NCBI RefSeq assembly: GCF_932526225.1
Contig: NC_064040.1
Coordinates: forward strand, 8,467,181-8,531,180
DNA length: 64,000 nt
Origin: Nematostella vectensis
Lineage: Eukaryota; Cnidaria; Anthozoa; Actiniaria; Edwardsiidae
Direction of reading: 5' to 3'
Made by a program: the position numbers and the translations under genes. Under the pieces are notes generated by a model. That model saw only the letters and a list, made by a program, of their open reading frames with translations, made no database searches and was not told the origin of the DNA. Shown piece by piece: positions 1 to 13,000 of this stretch (the stretch's first letter is position 1; every line of letters begins with the position of its first letter).

Positions 1-156
1 CCAAATATAGTCAAAATCGAACAATGCAAATGAGGCGTGCGAGCGATATAAGGAATGTGACAGACGGCGTTGGTATTGTGAAATTGTCTACGGATTGCCT
101 TGGCTAGGGGAAAGAAACTCCCTGATTCACTCCCAGGCCCTAGATCTACGCACAGA

Positions 157-3100
157 ATGGTAAGTGACATTTACCGAGATAATTCTGTTCTCTCTACGTG
201 CTTTTTTACCAGCTAAATAGAGGCTTTTCCTAGGAGGAAGAAACATATTCCTATCGCTTCGCATAGTTCTTTGCCACGAGAGAACTTTGATCCCGTAGAA
301 TGTGCTTGTTGGTTTCTTCTCGTTATAGCGATAATAAACAGGCTATAAAATTCGGTTATAAGAGTAAAAGATCTGATTGGTCTTTTTGATATTACTTATT
401 TGTTGTAGAAGCACGAGAACTAGCAAAAGTTCGCCTTCTATTCAATTGAAATTGGCGGCCCATGACGCCTTGTTTAGACCACGGGATTTCAATTCTTATT
501 TGTATCGAATGGTTCACTGAATAAGGTTTTTCCTACATGTTCCCGTTCAACTCCTCCTTACTTATACTTACTTACTTATTCCTTATGTTGGAATCGATGG
601 ATCTTTTATAAAAAATCAGTACCAAAATATGTGTCTTTGGTGATGTCTCCCGTAGGCTTACTATATCATAAGTACTTTAGCACAAATGTACTTATTTCTA
701 ACGTACTTTTTGACGAATTTTAAATACCATTTCCTTGTCTTACTCGATTATAGAAATCAGGCATATCCGTTGTACGAATCGATTGCCAGTGATAGTTAAA
801 ATGTATTTCAGATCTATTCAGGGTTTCTTTTATATAATACGCAAGCGATTTGTGCTTAATATTTAATTTCTGTCATTGTAAATTAAATCAGACGACTACT
901 GTATGATAAATGTTCCCCCGATTTCATAGTCTTCCTGTACTGTTGACACTGGGGAGGTGTGTCAGGAAATGAATAGGGAGGGGTGGTACAATAGAGCAAA
1001 GTTTTGCCACAATCTGTTATCGGTTTGCTATGTGATAGAGTGTGTAACTTCCCTTGAAAATAAAACATTATTGAACCAGTGTACTTATGTTCAACCAAAT
1101 TCTCAAAATGATAGTTAGAGATAAAAAAGAATTTTCCTTGGGCATAAATATACTAAAAATCTTACTATCACTTTCACTGATAGAGTATTATATTTTATTC
1201 CTTTACAGGCAGGACTCAACATTAAAGGTGAGGTTACTGACGGCTGGAATGAGATAAAAAAGGCAGCTTCTGGCCTCCGCTACATCATTTTCAAGATGGA
1301 TGAGAAGAAAGAGAATGTTGTTTTTGAAAAGAAAAAGATGAAATGTGAGTGTAGCCATGAAGACGTCCTAGATGACCTTCCAGCAGATGAACCAAGATAC
1401 ATTGCTCTTAATCTGGACTATAAAAATGTAGAAGGAGCAGATAGAAGCAAACTTGTTCTTATATTTTGGTAAGTGTTTGTGTTATGGCTGACAGAGCAAA
1501 AAAAAAAATGGCAAGTTTTTCCAAAATAAGGTCTGGTTAACTTTGGTAAGCTTGAATTTTTGCATAGAGGTTCCTTATGTTATGTAAACCAACATATCAA
1601 AAAAGTTTTTTTTAATGGATTTGTCTTCAAAATATGAGGCTTGACGTGCAATTTTCAAATGTTCAAAGTATTAATTCTCCTTGTTTTTAGGGAGAAGTCG
1701 GGCTCTGATCAGAAATTAGGCCAAGCCATATCTTCAAAATTTCTTTAAAATTTGAGATTAAGCTTTTGGTCAGAGGAACTGTACAGGACCCGAAACGAAA
1801 CGATCCCAGGACCCGAAATGACTCCAGGACCCGAAATGATCCCCAAAAGTACCCCAAATGATCCTCGGACCCGAAACGATACCGAGGAGTCCCCGAAATC
1901 AACCCCAAGGAATTGTGGTAATAGACAAAGGGAAAGCAGAAGAAATACTCTCAATTCTTGAAGCATAATAAAGGGTTAACAGCGACTTGATTTCTAAACA
2001 ACGTGACTTAAAGATATTAAATTCCAACATAATACTTCTATTTATTACATTGCCCGGCGCTAAACCCATAAACAGAGTCCAAAACAAATAGACAAATTTA
2101 AATTGCTACTGAAAGGAATACAGCATAAACATAGCACAGCTTTGCTCAGATCAACCAAACTTTTGACCTTCCATCACACTCTTAACATTTTGCAGTTCCG
2201 ACACATGACTCCGACACTATAAATCTCATTTCCGGTAAACATGACCCCTAAAAATTAATATTCATCTGACAACCAAACATGTATTTCACCACGAAATCCT
2301 TGTTCACACGAGCGAATATTTACCGACACATTTTAGGCAGCCGGTTTGGCCGAGAAGTTGGAATGACAAAAGCACACTGAGTAATACACTCGAACAACCC
2401 TTCTACTACCGATGCAAAATATTAAGAGGATGTGAAAGCAATATTATGTGATTTTTGAATTTCCTCATATAGTCGTGCGTATACCCCGGCATGATCTCAT
2501 GATATGATAGGTCTTTCATTCACCGAAAACAAACATGCCAAAAAATAACTTTAAAACATTTCGCTTCCTATGTAAAGCAGCATGTCCCATCTGTAAAAAC
2601 TTTCTTTTATGGTTTGTTATGTAAAAATGATTTATCTACGCTGGGCTCCTCAAATTACTATCACAGAAATTGTTAGTTGACCCCAATTTCTGACTCAACC
2701 ACTGTATTTCCCCCGCAGTCGTATATAAAAATCTTAATACTATAGTTTTAGTTACTGTAAATATCCTTTTAATAACACAAACAAAGCTAAATGTTTCATA
2801 TGTTTTTAAAACTGAAAGCCACTCCTTACACATTCCTTTAGTTGTCCATTACTGTAATTCCTTGGGGTTCATTTTGGGGACTCTTGTTGGTCGTTTCGGG
2901 TCCCGGGATCAGTTGGGGTACTTTTGAGGATCGTTTCGGGTCCTGGGATCATTTCGGGTCCTGTACAGAACTCCTTGTATGCGGAATCTTGAGCTTATAT
3001 ATTTAGAATTGGAAAATTTCAACATTTTTTGCTCTGTCGTTATGGCTGTACTGTTAAAGCCGCATCGTCACCAGTTTACTTTCAGAGGGCTGACAGTAAC

Positions 3101-3684
3101 CTCAACCGACAAGAGACAAAAGAATCTATTCTAATCCGAAATATTTAACAGGCCATCCGCTCTAAATTAGCAGTCACATCCTCGAAGAAGCTTCCAATAG
3201 ACACACTGCTTTCTATATTTTGAAATATTTTTCGTGTTTTCCGTTAAAAATAATTGGAGATTGTTATGTAATCAACTGGAAGTAAACTGGTGACAAGGAA
3301 CTGGTGACAAGGCTTTAAGTAAAATTAACCATTTTTACAAAATTTGACTGACCATTTTTATATTTTATTATGTTAACAGGAATTTATAACATATGCATGC
3401 TTAATTTTGATTACATTTATATGGTTGTTCTACATTATTGAGTAGAGTATGACCCAATAAATTTGTTTTTGCATAGTTTTGGAATTAAGTTTACTGTCTC
3501 AAATTATTTATATTTCATTTGTAGGTGTCCCGATAATTGTGAGATCAAAAGCAGGATGGTGTCTGCTGCTACCTTCCAAGATGTCAAAAAGAAATGTCCT
3601 GGTGGTGCTAAATGCCTAGAAATCCAGGAAAGATCAGAGTTATCATTTGAAGCACTAAAAGAAGAACTGAAGAATGTTAAGTGA
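157..3684 (+). CDS. ADF/cofilin family actin-depolymerising protein, complete, 3 exons
   Basis: CDS join(157..159, 1209..1468, 3525..3684), 423 nt, 140 residues. Exon 1 contributes only the ATG, followed at once by a GTAAGT donor; an intron right after the start codon is a known ancestral feature of animal cofilin genes. The acceptors end in TTTACAG and TTTGTAG, and exon 2 ends in phase 2 inside the Trp codon of FWCPD. The protein is one ADF-H domain. The segment LVLIFWCPDNCEIKSRMV followed by the ATFQDVKKK stretch is the actin-binding long helix region of the family. Family role (known): binds G- and F-actin, severs and depolymerises filaments in the cytoplasm. The protein starts M-A-G-L, so the Ser3 that LIM kinases phosphorylate in vertebrate and fly cofilins is absent. 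A TATAAGG-like string near 50 could be the core promoter. Which ADF/cofilin paralogue this is cannot be told, so no symbol is given. Confidence 0.93.
1775..2974. mobile_element. Inverted-repeat element of about 1.2 kb inside cofilin intron 2
   Basis: The left end (from GGAACTGTACAGGACCCG) and the reverse complement of the right end (GGAGTTCTGTACAGGACCCG) match over about 130 bp. Both contain a run of AGGACCCGAAA(T/C)GA sub-repeats and both close with a CCCCAAGGAATT block. No transposase ORF is visible between them, so this is probably a non-autonomous DNA transposon. I could not define a clear target-site duplication. A shorter relative of the inner TIR part lies at about 4199-4290. Confidence 0.7.
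3055..3318. mobile_element. MITE-like inverted repeat in cofilin intron 2
   Basis: TAAAGCCGCATCGTCACCAG at the left end matches the reverse complement of the right end (TTAAAGCCTTGTCACCAG, then a second TTGTCACCAGTTTACTTCC). The right end carries a tandem duplication of the CTGGTGACAAGG motif. It is about 260 bp with no ORF. Confidence 0.6.
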
Positions 3685-4077
3685 TTTTTAAAATGCAGAA
3701 TCTAAAAAAAATGATGGCAAACTGTGTTGAAATGTAATTTGAGCCTATTCTTGCACTTGTAAATTAACTAGTGTGATACTTGATCCATTTTAACTACATT
3801 GCATTGGTAAATACTGACATCAACCATTGATTTAGCCTATAATCTCATGTCTTTTTTGTCTAGTGAACACCATCAAAACATAATAAACAGTAAGTGATTG
3901 GTTAAGTTTTATGGTACCTTTTTGATAGTGTTGAGTTTTCAAATGACTGGTGCCTATTTCAATTATTAATTTCTTAGGAATCACTTGGTATAGTATATGT
4001 ATATAATGCCTGATTAGTTTTATCATTAAACTGTTTCTTACAAAGATTTATTTGAGTAATTGTTCTGTTTAAATTGC

Positions 4078-6219
4078 CGTTAAACACGGCTTCTCTAATT
4101 CACGGAACCTACGGAAACCTCCTCGGGATAATAAATGAAATTCATTTGCTGGAAACCCTTTATTATGCTTACAATTGCATGTCATTTCTTCCGCTTTCCC
4201 TTAGTCCCTTACAGAAATTCCTTGGGCCCTTCGGGCTCATTTAGGGGACTGCAGGATTGTTTTGTGTCCCGGGATCAGTTTTAGGTCTTATTTCTGTCGG
4301 CGGGTGCACATGTCATGGGTCATTACAAAGACATCTCTATCTCGTCTATCATAACTTATCTTCTCCTTTTAACTTAAGGTAATTCCCTCGAAATAGTTCT
4401 ACAACCCAGAATTTTTTTAAACTTGGCATAAACAATATTGAAGTTAAGGGCTTTCAAAAAGTTTAATTAAAAAAATGGCGGTACCGACCTCGTTTTCACA
4501 ACAAAGGGGCGTAGATTTGACGCTTTTTTACTGATCGCGCAAGGAAAAATCCCAACTCTTAGTTTTCAAAAAGAGTGAATATAGTCTTTAGAAAATTAAG
4601 TTCTGTTTGTCGAGCTGCCAAAATCCTATCTCCTAAACAATAACCCGTAGTAGCTAATGTTCAAAACAAATCACATTTTAAGAGATCGCTCTAAAAGACA
4701 TTGTTTTCGCCACTATTCATACGTTTAAAAGCGCCATTTTGAAGTATTTTTACGGCTTTTTAGAGAAATAAAACTCTACAACCCAACTTTTTTCTTCTTT
4801 CAGTACATCAGTTTTCCGTATATATTTAACTATTAGAGCAAATAAAAAATGGGGGTAACCGACTTCGTTACGTCCAGCATTATCTCCCTTATTATACGGT
4901 CTCACAACCGTATAACAACTTGTACAACTTTATCTTCATTGTTCTCGTGATATTTTTAAAGCTCCATATTCTCCTCAGTCTAGTATATGTACCCCTTGCT
5001 AAGCAGCCTATTCTTGAGGTCTTTTACTCAAATAAAGACTACATAAAGACTACTACATATGACGGCTATATGTCAAGTGGAAAGGCTAACTTCTGGTTGT
5101 GCTCAATCATATTAAGAAGTGTCACATCCTACATGTGAAACAAGTTTGACATTAACTTTTTATTCATTTTGAACTTTTTGTCCCTTGTAACCGTCATTTG
5201 TACAAAAAAGGGCCCCTCTATCCAAGCAGGGCCGTAGCGGGGGTGGGGCATTTGGGGCACGTGCCCCTCCAATATTTTCAAAAATTATAAGAAAATGACC
5301 TGTAGGGGCGTGGCTGTGCCCCCATTGTTTTCTTAGTGTTTCTGAAGCGTGCCCCCCAATAATTTGAGGCTTTCTATGGCTATGCCAAGTACTGCAAATC
5401 CGACCGGACCTAGTCCTTTTAGGAGCGTCTCCTCTCGAGTTTAGCAACATACTTCATGTAGTATGATTAAAAGAAACTCGAATGACAGACATTGGAAACC
5501 CGGGATTTCAAGAAAAAACTGTGTGTGTGTGTTGGGGGGGTGGGGGGGTGGGGAGGGGGAATTTGAAAGGAGAACCGTTGTATGCATTTTTTCTGGCTTG
5601 TCGGGGCTGCATGCATTTTTTCTAGGCTTATTATCGTTTATGATTTTTTTTCTGTTTCTTACCCACCCCCTACTTACTTTTCTGATGGTCCGCCCCTTAG
5701 ATGATGATGGTAAAAAAGAGTCACCTAACCCTCGGCCATTTAAGTGAATGCTCAACGGAGGAAATTGGACCATATTGTAATACATCCTACTCCATGCCCC
5801 TTCTACAGAATTTATCTGACGATGAGTTTTAAAGTAATTATACATGTTTATTGCACAGCCGCCAATTAATAGTTGACTCGTAAAGTGACACAACTATACG
5901 AGACAGTACTGTGCAGATTAATGGGTTCTATGTTGAGGTTTATGTGTGCGAGCAAAGAAAAATTCCACATGAAATATTTGTTGAAAAAAAAGGGGCCCCT
6001 CTCCAAGAATACCAGACCCCCCCTCCCCCCGCTAAATAATGACACGTCCCTTACTTAGCGGGCAAGTTACCAGTTTGCGGGAATTTTGATAAAAATTGAA
6101 CTGGTACTCAGGGTTATAAACGAATGCTTTTTTTTTTGTTATTCAGCGGCTTATAGAGACGTTTCCGCAGGTTCCGTAGGTTTCCGTAAGTTCCGTGAAT
6201 TCGAGAAGCCGCGTTAAAC
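4078..6219. mobile_element. Inverted-repeat element of about 2.1 kb downstream of cofilin, with nested insertions
   Basis: The left terminus (GTTAAACACGGCTTCTC, then AATTCACGGAACCTACGG) matches the reverse complement of the right terminus (TTTAACGCGGCTTCTCG, then AATTCACGGAACTTACGG) over about 60 bp. The inside looks like a patchwork: a fragment related to the 1775-2974 element at about 4199-4290, a GGGGC-rich stretch with a GGGCACGTGCCCC palindrome near 5253, and G/C-rich strings at 5533-5562 and 6017-6035. Open frames inside (for example 5441-5893 on the minus strand) show no recognisable domain. Confidence 0.65.
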
Positions 6220-6578
6220 ACATGATTACACCAAGCCAATTACAGTATAGGTTGAAATAGACCAGTTCCTTCTTCTAGATATGGCGGGGGTGGGGGGTCA
6301 AGCATGATTAACAAGGTTTAAAAATCAGAAATAACTTTTCACAAGAAACTTTTCCAAGCATTCACAATTCACAAAGAATTCTCAATTGAGGACTTCATAG
6401 TATCACCATTGTTTCTGTGGACTGGTGAGGTTTGGGGTGTGTAATGGGGTTCCCATGTTGAGGTTTTAGATAAAGATGTACACTATAAAAGAGCTAACTA
6501 CAATCAATGAACAAATTTTCCCAGCCTAAACAACCTAGGCTTGGCTGTCATGGGAAATAATGTGTTTCCACAATGACC

Positions 6579-6708
6579 AGGGCCGCCTTTCCAGTAAGCA
6601 GATTAATGCTAACCCAGGGATTAATGCCGTTTTTATTCAATTCAAAATGTCAGATAGCCGTATTTATCCCTGGGTTAGCGATAACCTGCTTTCTGCGAAC
6701 CGGCCCCA
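6579..6708. mobile_element. MITE-like inverted repeat of about 130 bp
   Basis: The left arm contains AGTAAGCAGATTAATGCTAA then CCCAGGGATTAATGCCG. The reverse complement of the right arm contains AGAAAGCAGGTTATCGCTAA then CCCAGGGATAAATACGG. Both ends carry a GGCCG core. It is a near-perfect fold-back with no coding capacity, upstream of WDR81. Confidence 0.6.
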
Positions 6709-7042
6709 AGTAAATAGATAGGATTTAGCTGAAGAAAGGGGGGGGACACATCTCCAGTCATGAAGGCATCCCTGTGGACATCCTCTGAAATACATAGGTG
6801 TTCCGATTGTTTTTTTTTTTTTTTTGTCTTTTATAGTGAAACTCAAATGAAACAGTTTCGGTTGGTTAGTAAAGTGGAGATGCAGATTCAACTGTATTGT
6901 TTATTTGGGATTCCTGTGGTGGCGATAGACTGGAAATAGTTTCGAACGACGAAAATCTACTAAGTTGTGTGTCAGAATGATTTCTCCCAAGAATTAGCCG
7001 TCCTTACCCATCTTTCATGGCTCCAAGCAATTCAAAGTCAAG

Positions 7043-10000
7043 ATGGGGATGAATCAAAAGGCAAACGAGCTAACAAGACTGGTATCGAAGTCCTTAGGCT
7101 TGGAGTCCTCATGTATTCGTGTGTGTTCCGTATCACGAGTCAGTTGTTTGGTAAGTCACAAGTTGTCATACACGCAAGTATACACGCATATGTAATCCTT
7201 TGTAAACAAAAAGGAGAACCCTCTGTCCACAGCATAGATTTTCTGTTTTTAATGAATGCGTTGCTTTGTGATTATGCACTTATTGTATCATTGGCTTGCC
7301 CAGGATTCGACCAATGAGGGACACCCTCGGTGTGGGGGTATAACACAAGGGGTATCGATGGGTAAATCCGAGACTTGGCGAGGCGGCAAGACCCGCATTT
7401 CAGAATCCCAGCTCGAGACTTTTGTCAAATTTAGGAATCTGAGCCCAAACTTTTCTGAGCTTTTTACATATAACTTGCTCACAGTATGCTTAAAGTCCAT
7501 ATAACCTTTCAGAGTTGATAGACTTTGTCAATTCTTTATATTTTCATCTTCCAAATGGTATGTGGTTCTTATGGACCCTATAAAACACGTGTTCGCGCGA
7601 ATACTCAAATCTGTAATATTGAGGTATTTTGGTCAACCTTCGGGAAAAAGGCTGTGAACTGAAAGGCCCGGGTCCAGTCATTTGTGACGTAGATCGAGAT
7701 GTCAACCATGAGAAAACATATGCGCGTGCTGAACCGGTTCCCGTCTTCATGTCTTCTTAGTTATTGCTGAAAATCGTTGTGTGGTTACAACTTTTACCGT
7801 CATCTTTATATCTTAACCTGGTAGTCAAATGTTTATTTAACTTCAGGAAACAAATCTGCAAAATTCAGCAGATATTTTTTCGTCTGTGAATTGTTTTTGC
7901 ATTGTGCGCGTGTGATGCATTCGCAGTCAAGAATGGCGAAATTCTCACGAGCGTGCGCTGTTTTTGAAACCTACAACAAAACAATATTTTCTTTTTTCGC
8001 ATACAATTTTCGACTTTAAATTATTCTTCGCTTCATTGTGGGTAGCATTGCAATAGAAAACAATTCGCCAATATTTTGTGGTATTGTCGTCTCTGAATCT
8101 TAATGGATTTAAGGAAAATACGTTGTTTAGATTTTCCCGCCAAAACTTGGAATTATTCACTCGATTCAATCTCCTTTCGTGCGGCCAGGAAAATTTTTAA
8201 AGATCTGTAGAAAAAATACAAATTTTAATCAAATTCAATTCCCTTTTCAGAATTTGAAAGTTTATCTATGCTTTGTTTTGGCTAGATTGATATAAGTGAA
8301 AGGTTTTAAGAACTTTAAACATCAGTTGAAAAAATAATTTAAGTATAGTTACAATACAATCTTGCCGCAGTAGCTTAAGTTTCTGTTTAGAGCCGAAAGG
8401 CTCAAGACTTGAAACTCAAAAAAGAAGGGGAAACACACAACATAGAGACTCTGAGATGGCGTGAAAAAATCCCAGACTCCGAGACCGTGGTAGAAAAAAA
8501 AACAAGGCTCTGAGATCCCTAAAATTTTGAAAAAACAAGACTTTGAGACTTGCGTAAAAATGCTGAGATTCCGAGACTTTGTGAAATGTTAGCGAGACTT
8601 CCAAAATTTTTAGAAACCCATTGCTACCCCTCACACATGCTAGCAACCAACAGTGTAATCAAATTTATTCGTATTTCACCCAAATATAGAGTCTTTCTCT
8701 ATCAAGAATGTCCACTTGTTTGAGTTAATTGCTGATTTGTTTTGCAGGTCCACGAAGGCTGGCTTCATTCAGTGATATCAGGATCTTCTACTGGTGATGA
8801 AGGCAGGCTTTATTCACATCCTGGGTCTGAATATGAACGCCAGCTACTCCTTCAACCATCTCATGCAGGGCCTAATCCACCGTGGCTACGGGTCTCCATT
8901 AAAGTTGTGCTGAAATCTGAAAATGCTCAGTTCTTTCCATGGTGAGAAAACAACATAATGGCTGATAAGCATATTTGGGATTGGGTCTATAGTTCTAGCC
9001 TGAAAATGTTTGCTTTGAATGAATTCTGACAAGTTTGTTATCTCTTTATTAATGCTGCAATTAGTTTTTATGTAATGCAATTAGTTTTTATGTTTCACTG
9101 ATACAACATGAGCTTCTGTCTTTAACACTACCTTTTTTCTTATGCAAATGACAACACAGATGATGCAACATAATGGGGAAATCGATTCAAATGCTATATG
9201 TTTATAAGAGTTTTGGATGACCAGTGCCTGTTCAATAATTTTTGCCATGTGCTTGATTTTCAAGGCTCCACTCTGTAACTTGGCTGTAAGTTTGGATTGG
9301 CATTGTCCTTTATTCTGATGATAACCCATAGGAAAAAATGTGATTTAGAGAGTATGTTGCATAAAGATTTTTTTAAGTTTGAATATTTTATTAAACAAAT
9401 CATTTGGTGCATTTATTATCGCTATTGACAAGATACTAAGATTTGATAGATTGCCTGAAAAACACATTCTCTCAGAAAAGTGGAGGGCAAGCACCCCACC
9501 TGTTACTCCCTCTCCGCTCCTTCTCATGACTCCATATATGAAAAATAAATGAAATCTAAGGTTTGCTGCTAGAAGAAACATAGACTGTGAAGTTCTTCTA
9601 TAGGGAGTCAAGGCACAGGGAGCCCAAGTCAAGATCACTTTCCACTGTTGCTGACCTGATCCAGGAACTGAGTGAAGAGTCCTTCCAGCACACCTGGGGT
9701 GTGGCACTGAGCAGCCACCCACTTGCCCTATCCTACCTACCACACCCAAAATGGAGAAAACAGGATAATCAGGTACTTAGTTCCACACCTAGATATGTTT
9801 AGTCTGTAAGGCCAGCCTTGGTCATTTGTTTTTTTATGGGAGAGGGGGCAGGGGATTTTCTCTCCTTAATTATCACAATAAAAAATATTTTTAGGGGGGA
9901 CGGGTTTCATCAATTAGATTGATTAGTAGGTGGCAGAAGTTGTTCAATTATCTAATTTCAAATAAAACTTAAATCAACTTGTTTTTTTAAAGTAGCTGGT

Positions 10001-13000
10001 GCTCAGTGGAAAATAGGTGGCGGGTCTGCCGGGGCCTAATAAAACCCCCTAGGTACAGCTATCAGTTAGCCACCATAGATAGAATACAGCTCTTGTAAAC
10101 ATTCAGCCTTTATTGTTTTAGGGTATGGTCATAGACAAGAAACCAGACCAAATCCAGTTATGAAAAACAATTTTGAATTTGATATTCTGTAGAGACCTTT
10201 GGCAGTTATTACAGAATAGTGTTAAAATTAATTGTTTTATGGCCAATCAGAATATTTTGTAAAGAAAATTGATTGATTTAGAATGACAGAAATTTAAAGC
10301 ATCTTTTAAAAGTTTACATTTTATTTTTCTGTAGAATGTTATTCATCAAATCATCAGTGATGTCTTTGGTGTACCAGTCATCTCCCTACAGAAACACAGC
10401 ACTCTGTCCAACACTAAGCCTAATGGCTACCTAAGAGACTTGCATGGGAATGAGACTCATGCGCCTTCAGATAGTAACCTCATCCCTCTAGTATGTGCCC
10501 TCGAGTGCAGAGACGCATACTTTCTTGTGGAGCCGTTTTTCGCCTATGGACTGCATGACATCTTTACGTTCAGCCCTGCTGTGATGTCACATAGCACTAT
10601 CCGTCTGCTGTTCATTATCTACCAGATCCTACATGCGTTACAATGGTACCATGAGAATAACTTACCATTTGGGAATCTAGCACTGGGGAATATCAGAATA
10701 AGCAAGGGACTGCTTCTCTACCTTACCACTCCAACTTTTAAGGAGGTCCTTGGGGATGTGCTCTTTAAAGGGGAGGAAACCCTGCCTGGAAGGGACTGTG
10801 AGGATGGCCATTCATTGATTGGCTCAACAATGGACATGGCAGATGAAAGGATTACTCTAAAGATGCCAGTGTCACAGGACTTATTGAGCTCCCAGGAGTC
10901 GACTGTATTAGACTCCCTAACTGACCCAAATGTGCTTACTCATGACTTAGCTACGCTAGTTGACATGTGGGTAAGGGATGAGATAACAAACTTTGACTAC
11001 TTAATGGCATTGAACTATCACTCCGGCCGACGCCTTGGCGACCCAAACTACCACCCATTGTTTCCATGGGTTGTGGACTTCACAGAAGAGTGTGGCGGAT
11101 TTAGGGACCTTTCCAAGACCAAATTTCGTCTCAATAAAGGCGACCACCAGCTTGACATGATGTATAAGCAGTCGTGGTTCGAGAGCCACGAGGGAGGCAA
11201 CTCCGAGACAGTCCCTCATCATGTGTCTGATGTTCTGTCAGAGATAACGTATCATGCATACCTCGCTCGCAGGACGCCTGTGTCTGTATTGTGCGAACAC
11301 CTCAGGTCAAACTGGGTTCCAAACGAGTACCCGGCAAGCATGAAAAGACTGTTTGAGTGGACCCCTGACGAATGCATCCCCCAGTTTTTTACAGATCCTT
11401 CAATTTTCTCTTCAATTCACGATGACTTGCCGGACTTAGCACTACCTCCTTGGACGCCAACTCCCACAGACTTCATTTCCTGGCATCGGAATGCTCTGGA
11501 GTCGGACGAGGTGTCCAGAGAGCTGCACAATTGGATTGACCTCACGTTTGGTTACAAACTAAGCGGCAAGGCTGCAATCAAGGCGAAGAACGTTTGTTTG
11601 GATTTGGTCAGCAAGAGCCAGTCAGTGAGCAACTTTGGTGTTGTGCAACTATTCACCCAACCCCACCCTCCTCAATCTACATGTTGCGCCATGCTAGACC
11701 CCACCTCTTTTAGCTGCACACCTCTCTATCACCAACACGGAAACTGTCTCATCGACCAAAATCCCCTGCTCAGACATCTAAAGGAACATTTAGATGACTC
11801 CATGGGGTCTTTGGATAGTATTGACGAAGGGGGGCTGGATGCTGACATGCTTCAGGGTAAAAGGGCTGATCCGAGTGATGCCCCTCCCCGTGATACCGTC
11901 CCACTTGTGAACACCTTCAGTGCTCTTATGGGACCTCGGGAGAGCGCTCTTGTTGAACCTGAAGCTGCTGTGGATGTGATATACCTGCCCGATGATTACA
12001 AACCGCTTGAGATGTTGGAGAAGTATGAGGCCATACAGAAATTCAAGAGGCAGTTTCCAGCCAAAAAGTATTCAAGCGATGACTCAAAGCGAAATGTGAG
12101 CTCTTGATATGATTATTTATTTTTCTGATATATCTTTAACTCGATAAAAAGTTTTCTTTGCGCATCCCAGTTTAGCCCCGTGCAATCAGCATCGCCCAAC
12201 ATTGTCAGCTTTGCCTCGCTTGGTTGACCACAAGACAAAATAAAATGGCTACTAAACACCTGTCGCTATTATCTTTCAGCATGGTTTCCAACATTCAAAC
12301 ATAGTTGGGCTGTGTTTTCCCAACAGTGCTGGCAGTGCTGTTTTTATGCTTTTAATGATTTGGATTTTGCGATACCATGGCACGCTTAACCGTTATGGGA
12401 AGTTAGCCAATAAGAATGCGAGAAGCGATCTATCTAATTGACATGAACTTTCAACGGTTTATTTGCCAAGAAAACCTCAAAATAACAATCCACGTTTCAA
12501 GTCTGATGCTTTATTAATGATATTTGATTGAAAGTTTCTCAGAAATTTGCTTAGAATAAGCCGATGGGAGTGGATGCTTTGTGTGACTCATGATTGAGCA
12601 GGAGCATAAAATGGCGGCGTGATTGACCTCCTTTAGGAGCATGATGGAAACCCATAACATTGACGTTCGTGTCAATCAAAACTATGATTGTCGCTTGCTG
12701 TTTGGCTAACTTTCTTAAACCATTTTCCTAGCGATCACGGTAGAACCCATTGCATTGTAGCAATATATGAAAACTGACTTTTTAAGGTCAAGAAAAGGCG
12801 TCACTGAAGCAGTTTCCTAATCGGGACCATGTATTTGTATTGTATTGTCTAGATTTTGTCAAGAGAGGCCCTCCTGAAGCATTTAATGCAGAAGGACCTG
12901 GAAGCGCTCGGCTGCCTGATTGTCGAGATCGTCCTGAATGAGAAAGTACGGCTCGCCACGGCTGGTCTGAGTGAGAAAGAAAAGGCACGGACGATCAGGG

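Noticed and set aside
5441..5893. 150-codon minus-strand frame within the 2.1 kb element
   Set aside because: No transposase or other domain, low-complexity Pro/His stretch, overlaps a G-rich repeat.
6967..7150. Reading frame starting at 6967 (Cys-Gln-Asn-Asp-Phe...) as the WDR81 N-terminus
   Set aside because: It ends in the wrong phase for exon 2. The frame from the ATG at 7043 ends in phase 0, joins exon 2 openly and matches the WDR81 N-terminal pattern (NELTRLVSKSLGLES).
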